NCBI GenBank assembly: GCA_007131845.1 | Contig: SLPT01000052.1 | Span: forward strand, 1 to 7,309 | Source: Desulfobacteraceae bacterium | Lineage (GTDB): Bacteria > Desulfobacterota > Desulfobacteria > Desulfobacterales > Desulfosalsimonadaceae | DNA length: 7,309 bases | Direction: 5' to 3' | Part shown: positions 5,852 to 7,309 of the stretch, one piece after another | Numbering within the stretch: position 1 is the first letter of the stretch | Layout: each line of letters starts with the position of its first letter | Notes under the pieces: model-generated | Seen by the model: only the letters and a program-made list of their open reading frames with translations | What the model was told of the DNA's origin: nothing | Database searches by the model: none | Position numbers and translations under genes: made by a program

Positions 5852-5890
5852 GGAAAGACGGCTCTCATCGTGGCAGAAAGCCGTCTTTCC
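5852..5890 (-). other. Perfect 12-bp intercistronic hairpin
   Basis: GGAAAGACGGCT (5852-5863) and its exact complement AGCCGTCTTTCC (5879-5890) flank a 15-base loop, 18 bases after the acs stop codon. No T-run follows on the minus strand, so it is not a typical intrinsic terminator. It may stabilise the acs message, partially attenuate readthrough into the transporter, or bind a regulator. Confidence 0.6.
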
Positions 5891-5908
5891 GCCCGGGTTC
5901 TATATACA

Positions 5909-7309
5909 CTATTTGTATGCGAGATCGACGCTGTTTTCGATCAGCCGCTCAATCACGGATTCATCGGCAATGGTGGACGTGTCACCCAACTCGTCCGTTT
6001 TGCCGGCCGCGATCTTCTTGAGGATCCGGCGCATGATCTTGCCGCTACGGGTCTTGGGCAGCCCGTCGGTGAACTGGATCACGTCCGGGGTGGCGATGGG
6101 CCCGATTTCCGTGCGCATCTGCTGGATAAGTTCCTTGCGGAGTTCCTCGGACGACTCGACGCCGCTTTGGAGAATGACAAAGGCGTAGATCCCCTGCCCC
6201 TTGATTTCGTGGGGGAAATCGACCACTGCGGCCTCGGCTACAGCCTTGTGCAGCACCAGCGCGGACTCCAGCTCCGCCGTTCCCAGGCGGTGACCGGAGA
6301 CGTTGAGCACATCGTCGATCCGGCCGATGATCCAGTAGTAGCCTTCCTCGTCGCACCGGGCGGCATCGCCGGTAAAATACATGCCCGGCGCCTGGCTGAA
6401 GTAGGTTTCGCGGAACCGCTCATGGTCGCCGTACACGGTGCGCGCAATGGCGGGCCACGGTTTTTTCATGCACAGCAGCCCCTCCTCGCTGGGGAAGCGC
6501 ACCGGCTGGCCGGTATCGTCGATGATCACGGGCTCGACGCCGAAAAACGGGAACTGACAGGAGCCCGGCTTGTTGGCCCCCACCCCGGGAAGCGGGGTAA
6601 GCATATGGCCCCCGGTTTCCGTCTGCCACCAGGTGTCGATGACCGGGCAGCGGCCGCCGCCCACATTGCGGTAGTACCACCGCCAGGCTTCCGGATTGAT
6701 GGGCTCGCCCACGGTGCCGATGAGCTTCAGGGAGGACAGGTCATGTTTTTTGACGTATTCGTCGCCCTCCCGGGCCAGGGCCCGGATGGCTGTCGGGGCC
6801 GTGTAGAACTTGTTGACACGGTATTTTTCCACGATGGCCCAGAACCGGCTAAAATCCGGGTAGCTGGGCACGCCTTCGAACATTATATTGGTGACCCCGT
6901 TGGCCAGAGGACCGTAGACGATGTAGCTGTGCCCTGTAATCCAGCCGATATCGGCCGTGCACCAGAAGATTTCGTCGTCTTTGAGGTCGAAAACCAGTTT
7001 CGTGGTCATGGCGGTGAACAGCAGGTATCCGGCCTGGGTATGCACCACACCCTTGGGCTTGCCGGTGCTGCCGCTGGTATAGAGGATAAACAGAGGGTCT
7101 TCCGCATCCATCGACTCCGGCTCGACGTAGGCATCGGCCGGCACCTTGTCCATTTCCTCGTGCCACCAGAACTCTTTTTCCGGATTCAGTTCGATGCCGG
7201 AGTTGGTCCGGTTGAAAACGATCACCTTTTCCACCTCCGGGGTCTTGGCAAGGGCCTTATCGACGTTGGCCTTGATGGGGATCTGCTTGCCGGCCCGGTA
7301 CCCACCGTC
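5909..7309 (-). CDS. acs: Acetyl-CoA synthetase (AMP-forming), C-terminal 466 residues
   Basis: Activates acetate with ATP and CoA to acetyl-CoA through acetyl-AMP in the cytosol. The frame is open to the right edge; the first residues, [13 protein letters not shown], are typical internal Acs sequence, so a GTG at 7234 is not the start. Full-length Acs is about 650 residues, so roughly 190 are missing. Visible, numbered in this fragment: the ATP-binding loop [12 protein letters not shown] (77-88), the substrate/AMP site [10 protein letters not shown] and WWQTETGG (227-234), [15 protein letters not shown] (329-343) in the hinge and CoA region, and PKTRSGK (418-424), whose Lys424 matches the lysine acetylated to switch off Acs in enterobacteria (Lys609). 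Propionyl-CoA synthetase is a less likely alternative. It is followed by the OFA transporter on the same strand. Confidence 0.95.
   Translation of the reverse strand, partial: DGGYRAGKQIPIKANVDKALAKTPEVEKVIVFNRTNSGIELNPEKEFWWHEEMDKVPADAYVEPESMDAEDPLFILYTSGSTGKPKGVVHTQAGYLLFTAMTTKLVFDLKDDEIFWCTADIGWITGHSYIVYGPLANGVTNIMFEGVPSYPDFSRFWAIVEKYRVNKFYTAPTAIRALAREGDEYVKKHDLSSLKLIGTVGEPINPEAWRWYYRNVGGGRCPVIDTWWQTETGGHMLTPLPGVGANKPGSCQFPFFGVEPVIIDDTGQPVRFPSEEGLLCMKKPWPAIARTVYGDHERFRETYFSQAPGMYFTGDAARCDEEGYYWIIGRIDDVLNVSGHRLGTAELESALVLHKAVAEAAVVDFPHEIKGQGIYAFVILQSGVESSEELRKELIQQMRTEIGPIATPDVIQFTDGLPKTRSGKIMRRILKKIAAGKTDELGDTSTIADESVIERLIENSVDLAYK

Noticed and set aside
5852..5890. Intrinsic terminator after acs
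   Set aside because: The stem is perfect but no U-tract follows on the minus strand and the transporter gene lies just downstream.

Overview
The window looks like chromosomal DNA of a GC-rich Gram-negative bacterium. It carries a lipoprotein-type SppA protease, an acetyl-CoA synthetase next to an OFA-family carboxylate transporter, and a REP-type repeat family with its transposase. A sulfate-reducing Desulfobacterota (Desulfosarcina/Desulfococcus-like) host fits the protein flavour, but this is inference: no marker gene is present.

Left end (1-696): a RAYT (REP-associated tyrosine transposase) gene on the minus strand runs off the left edge. It has an unusual AC-rich leader without a Shine-Dalgarno. 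Behind it lies a cluster of three copies of a REP-like repeat, each with an ATAG foot and a 7-bp hairpin. Two more copies form a near-palindromic pair at 2857-2961, so the five copies bracket the next two genes.

Middle left (697-2860), minus strand: a signal peptide peptidase SppA homologue with a lipoprotein signal, followed by an overlapping, unrecognised 250-residue protein. They form a two-gene operon. About 400 bases of leader and intergenic DNA upstream hold a candidate sigma70 promoter, short direct repeats and one degenerate dispersed motif.

Centre (2983-4254), plus strand: a bacterial homologue of eukaryotic GTDC1/QTMAN, the tRNA-queuosine mannosyltransferase. Its leader is almost entirely the inverted REP pair. 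It ends convergently against the right-hand operon. The 232-base gap holds a G-rich stretch, a hexanucleotide microsatellite and a bidirectional hairpin terminator.

Right (4487-7309), minus strand: acetyl-CoA synthetase (N-terminal part beyond the window edge), then a perfect 12-bp intercistronic hairpin, then an OFA-family MFS transporter with a strong ribosome binding site. The pair suggests uptake (or exchange) of acetate or another small carboxylate coupled to its activation to acyl-CoA.

The most notable items are the RAYT/REP system with a non-enterobacterial repeat, the bacterial QTMAN-like enzyme, and the coupled SppA lipoprotein plus unknown partner.
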